Positions 5,574 to 8,327 of a stretch of 8,327 nucleotides of DNA are shown piece after piece (positions within the stretch are counted from its first letter, which is position 1; every line of letters starts with the position of its first letter). The stretch comes from an uncultured beta proteobacterium (GTDB lineage Bacteria > Pseudomonadota > Gammaproteobacteria > Burkholderiales > Rhodocyclaceae). Below the pieces are notes generated by a model. It searched no databases and was not told where the DNA came from. It was given only the letters and a program-made list of their open reading frames with translations. A program made the translations under genes and the position numbers. Where the stretch lies: positions 1 through 8,327 of the forward strand of contig CAIYYE010000517.1 of the NCBI GenBank assembly GCA_903930395.1, given 5' to 3'.

Positions 5574-6992
5574 ATGCATGAAAGCAGCGAGCAGCGTTTT
5601 CTGGTCAATCGGACCTACGACGAAATCCGGGTTGGTGACTCATCCCACCTGACGCGGACCCTGATGCCCGAGGATGTGAAGCTGTTCGCCATCCTCACCG
5701 GCGACGTCAATCCCTCGGTGGTCGACCCCGGCTATTCCGAAAGCGGCCTCTTCCGCGAAGTCATCGCCCACGGCATGTGGAGCGGCTCGCTGATCTCGAC
5801 TGTTCTGGGCACCCAGTTCCCCGGCCCCGGCACCATCCTGATCGACCAGTCCCTGCACTTCTCCCGCCCGGTGACCATCGGCGACACCATCACCATCATC
5901 GTCACCGCCAAGCAGAAGTTCGATCACAACAAGCATGTCACCTTCGACTGCGTGTGCACCAACCAGGAAGGCCTGCAGGTCGTGCGTGGCACGGCTGAAG
6001 TGCTGGCCCCCACTGAAAAGGTGTCGCGCCTGCATGAAGTGCACATGCCGTCGATCCGCATCGATGACAAGCACGAGCGTTACATTCACCTGCTCGAACG
6101 CGTCAAGGGGCTGGAGCCGATCCCCACGGCCGTCGCTCATCCCTGCGACTACGAATCCCTGAAAGGACCGGTCCAGGCCTTCCAGGCCGGCATCATCGAA
6201 CCCATCCTGGTCGGCCCGGAAAACAAGATCCGCGCCATTGCCGAAGAGTTCGGCATCGACCTCTCCGGCATCCGCATCGTCCATGCCGCCCATAGCCACG
6301 ACTCGGCGGCCCTGGCCGTTTCACTGGTCCGTACCGGCGATGCCGAGGCGCTCATGAAGGGCAGCCTGCACACCGACGAGCTGATGGGCGAAGTCGTCGC
6401 CCGCGCCAACGGCCTGCGCACCTCGCGCCGGATCAGCCACGTTTTCATCATGGATGTGCCGACCTATCACCGTCCCCTGCTGATTACCGACGCCGCCATC
6501 AACATCGCGCCGACGCTGGAAGACAAGGCCGACATCATCCGCAACGCCATCGAACTGGCGCACATCATCGGCATCCCGGAGCCCAAGGTGGCGATTCTCT
6601 CGGCGGTCGAAACGGTCAATCCGAAAATCCAGTCCACGCTCGACGCCGCTGCCCTGTGCAAGATGGCCGACCGTGGCCAGATCAAGGGCGGCATCCTCGA
6701 CGGCCCGCTCGCCTTCGACAACGCTGTCTCGCTGATCGCCGCCAAGACCAAGGGGATCAAGTCGGCCGTCGCCGGCCACGCCGAAATCCTCGTCGTGCCC
6801 GACCTCGAATCCGGCAACATGATCGCCAAGCAGCTGGAATACCTGGCCAATGCCCTGACCGCCGGCATCGTGCTCGGCACCAAGGTGCCCATCGTCCTGA
6901 CCAGCCGCGCCGACACAGCCGAAACCCGTACGGCATCGTGCGTCATCGCCGCACTGATCGCTCACCACAACCGCAAACTTGGAACCGTCTGA
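5574..6992 (+). CDS. Fused MaoC-like enoyl-CoA hydratase / phosphate acetyl(butyryl)transferase
   Basis: The 472-residue protein fuses two enzymes. Residues about 15-148 form a MaoC/PhaJ-like hot-dog domain with FAILTGDVNP (38-47), IAHGMW (64-69) and LHFSRPVTIGD (94-104). Residues about 165-470 form a phosphotransacetylase/phosphotransbutyrylase domain, with ILVGPENKI (211-219), MKGSLHTDELM (261-271), ITDAAINIAP (304-313) and GILDGPLAFDNAVS (373-386). The second domain swaps CoA for phosphate on acetyl-, propionyl- or butyryl-CoA and feeds AckA. In PhaJ the catalytic pair is Asp plus a His five residues on; here D44 is kept but the His position is V49, so hydratase activity is doubtful. The start ATG has GGAG 7 nt upstream. 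The gene follows its own promoter and ends 1 nt before ackA. The fusion is a known arrangement in proteobacteria. Confidence 0.93.
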   Translation: MHESSEQRFLVNRTYDEIRVGDSSHLTRTLMPEDVKLFAILTGDVNPSVVDPGYSESGLFREVIAHGMWSGSLISTVLGTQFPGPGTILIDQSLHFSRPVTIGDTITIIVTAKQKFDHNKHVTFDCVCTNQEGLQVVRGTAEVLAPTEKVSRLHEVHMPSIRIDDKHERYIHLLERVKGLEPIPTAVAHPCDYESLKGPVQAFQAGIIEPILVGPENKIRAIAEEFGIDLSGIRIVHAAHSHDSAALAVSLVRTGDAEALMKGSLHTDELMGEVVARANGLRTSRRISHVFIMDVPTYHRPLLITDAAINIAPTLEDKADIIRNAIELAHIIGIPEPKVAILSAVETVNPKIQSTLDAAALCKMADRGQIKGGILDGPLAFDNAVSLIAAKTKGIKSAVAGHAEILVVPDLESGNMIAKQLEYLANALTAGIVLGTKVPIVLTSRADTAETRTASCVIAALIAHHNRKLGTV

Positions 6993-6993
6993 C

Positions 6994-8175
6994 ATGAAAC
7001 AAGGCATCCTGACGATCAATGCTGGATCGTCTTCCATCAAATTCGCCCTCTTTCCGCTCGCCCGCCCGATTTCTCCGGACGCCGAAGTCTCCGGCCAGAT
7101 CGACGGCATCGGCACCAACGCCACCAAAATGGTCGCCAAGGATCGTGACGGCAAGAAGATCGCCGATCAGGCCATCGCCGGCGAACAGGTCAGCCACGAC
7201 GTCGCTTTCGACGCATTGCTCAAATGGTTCATGGCCACCCACGCTGGCTGGGAGATCGTCGCCGTTGGCCACCGCGTCGTACATGGCGGCGAGCGTTACT
7301 CGCAGCCGACAGTCGTTGACGACACCGTGCTCGGCCACCTGACCAGCTTCATCCCGCTCGCCCCGCTGCATGAGCCGCACAACGTCGCCGGCATTCGCGC
7401 CCTGCAAGCCCTGCTCCCCGGCGTGCCGCAGATCGCCTGCTTCGACACCGCCTTCCACCGCAGCCAGCCCGACGTCGCCCAGACCTTCGGCCTGCCTCGC
7501 GCCCTATCGGCCGAAGGCATCAAGCGCTACGGCTTCCACGGCCTCTCCTACGAATACATCGCCCGCGCCCTGCCCGAGCACTCGCATCGCGCCAGCGGCC
7601 GGGTCGTCGTCGCCCACCTCGGCAACGGCGCCAGCATGGCCGCCATGGTCAATCGCAAGTGCGTCGCCACGACGCTCGGCTTCTCGACCATCGACGGCCT
7701 GATGATGGGCACCCGCTGCGGCAACCTCGACCCCGGCGTCGTGCTCCACCTGATGGAAACCAAGGGCCTGAGCATCAAGGACATGACCCGCATCCTGTAC
7801 AAGGAATCCGGCCTGCTCGGCGTCTCCGGCATCAGCCAGGACATGCGCACGCTGCTCGCCAGCGACAAGCCGGAAGCCGAGGAAGCGGTCGACCTGTTCT
7901 GCTACCGCATCGTCCGCGAACTCGGCTCGCTGGTCGCCGCGGCCGGCGGCCTCGATGCGCTGGTGTTCACCGGCGGCATCGGCGAACACGCCGCCGAAGT
8001 CCGCCGCCGCGTCTGCGAACAGTCCGAATGGCTGGGCATCCGCCTCGCCCCGGAAGCCAACGCCCGCCACGACATCGTGATCAGCGCGGGCGACAGCAGC
8101 GTCGATGTGCTGGTCATCCCGACCAACGAGGAATGGATGATGGCGCACCACGCGCAGACCCTGCTCGCACTGTAA
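6994..8175 (+). CDS. ackA: Acetate kinase (acetate/propionate family)
   Basis: The 393-residue protein is a full-length ASKHA-fold acetate kinase that interconverts acyl-phosphate plus ADP with acetate (or propionate) plus ATP in the cytoplasm. Signature motifs are LTINAGSSSIKF (6-17, N9), VGHRVVHGG (91-99, R94), CFDTAFH (149-155, D151), YGFHGLSYEY (179-188, H182), HLGNGAS (208-214), GTRCGNLDP (239-247, R241), FTGGIGEH (325-332) and TNEEW (377-381, E379/E380). All expected catalytic and nucleotide-binding residues are present and the length is normal. The ATG lies 1 nt after the stop of the fused phosphotransacetylase and only a weak GGA is seen upstream, so translation is probably coupled. 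It is the last gene before two terminators. Substrate preference between acetate and propionate cannot be told from the sequence. Confidence 0.97.
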   Translation: MKQGILTINAGSSSIKFALFPLARPISPDAEVSGQIDGIGTNATKMVAKDRDGKKIADQAIAGEQVSHDVAFDALLKWFMATHAGWEIVAVGHRVVHGGERYSQPTVVDDTVLGHLTSFIPLAPLHEPHNVAGIRALQALLPGVPQIACFDTAFHRSQPDVAQTFGLPRALSAEGIKRYGFHGLSYEYIARALPEHSHRASGRVVVAHLGNGASMAAMVNRKCVATTLGFSTIDGLMMGTRCGNLDPGVVLHLMETKGLSIKDMTRILYKESGLLGVSGISQDMRTLLASDKPEAEEAVDLFCYRIVRELGSLVAAAGGLDALVFTGGIGEHAAEVRRRVCEQSEWLGIRLAPEANARHDIVISAGDSSVDVLVIPTNEEWMMAHHAQTLLAL

Positions 8176-8188
8176 ACCGCCCCCTTGA

Positions 8189-8214
8189 CCCGCCTTAATG
8201 CCAGCGGGGTTTTA
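8189..8214 (+). terminator. First, weaker terminator hairpin after ackA
   Basis: CCCGC (8189-8193) pairs with GCGGG (8204-8208) around a 10-nt loop and is followed by GTTTTA. The stem is short, so it may terminate only partly; the stronger hairpin follows 10 nt later. Confidence 0.55.
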
Positions 8215-8217
8215 TCT

Positions 8218-8263
8218 GGTTCATAGCGCCTTACCGGGGAAGGCGCTATGAACCTTTTATTTT
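8218..8263 (+). terminator. Strong Rho-independent terminator of the fabI-ackA block
   Basis: GGTTCATAGCGCCTT (8218-8232) and AAGGCGCTATGAACC (8240-8254) form a perfect 15-bp stem with a 7-nt loop, followed directly by TTTTATTTT (8255-8263). On the opposite strand no T-run follows, so it acts mainly in the plus direction. Confidence 0.93.
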
Positions 8264-8327
8264 CTGCAGGCGTATGCCATGTGCAAAGCCCGTGTAGGGC
8301 ATAAATCGAAGAATTCCCTTTCACCCT

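Noticed and set aside
7504..8151. Long minus-strand open frames opposite ackA, and similar ones opposite pta
   Set aside because: They mirror the third-position GC bias of ackA and pta, have low-complexity composition, and lack start signals.
8273..8303. TATGCC...GGCATA inverted repeat near the right end
   Set aside because: Only 6 bp with a 19-nt spacer and no T-tract; likely chance.
1..8327. tRNA, rRNA, CRISPR arrays, insertion sequences or transposases
   Set aside because: No regularly spaced repeats, no terminal repeats with a transposase frame and no tRNA-like cloverleaf were seen; nearly all sequence is explained by the eight genes.

Overview
The window looks like chromosomal DNA of a GC-rich, probably betaproteobacterial organism. 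Protein style points to the Rhodocyclales (Dechloromonas/Azonexus/Accumulibacter relatives), but that placement is inferred from memory of protein families and no database search was run. It holds eight genes, one of them cut by the left edge, in two divergent blocks.

Minus-strand block (1-3323): a bidirectional NAD-reducing [NiFe] hydrogenase operon in the order hoxF-hoxU-hoxY-hoxH. HoxF and HoxU form the NADH:acceptor diaphorase half, with FMN and an iron-sulfur chain. HoxY and HoxH form the hydrogenase half. hoxF/hoxU overlap by 4 nt and hoxU/hoxY are 1 nt apart. hoxY and hoxH are separated by 114 nt that carry a 10-bp inverted repeat. Only the first 21 codons of hoxH are inside the window. 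hoxF most likely starts at a GTG with a good ribosome binding site.

Divergent regulatory region (3324-3542): 219 nt without a gene. It holds candidate promoters in both directions, a perfect 9-bp inverted repeat, and two TGC-N3-GCA elements. The latter resemble a stronger copy in front of the phosphotransacetylase gene.

Plus-strand block (3543-8175): fabI-type enoyl-ACP reductase; a small kinase-like protein; a small cysteine-dependent (dual-specificity/tyrosine type) phosphatase overlapping it by 4 nt; a fused MaoC-like/phosphate acyltransferase; and acetate kinase. A sigma70-like promoter (TTGTTT-N17-TATACT) with an embedded CTGC-N3-GCAG palindrome precedes the fused gene, so pta-ackA can probably be transcribed separately from fabI-kinase-phosphatase. 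The block ends in two consecutive terminator hairpins (8189-8263). The last 64 nt hold nothing I can identify.

How the genes could work together: acyl-CoA plus phosphate to acyl-phosphate (Pta) to acetate/propionate plus ATP (AckA) is an overflow or substrate-level phosphorylation route. The Hox enzyme balances NAD(H) against H2. FabI and the MaoC-like domain suggest a tie to acyl chain or polyhydroxybutyrate metabolism, and the CTGC-N3-GCAG operator fits the PhaR regulator of that pathway. The most unusual element is the translationally coupled kinase-like/phosphatase pair inside this metabolic cluster, which could be a reversible phosphorylation switch. That is inference.
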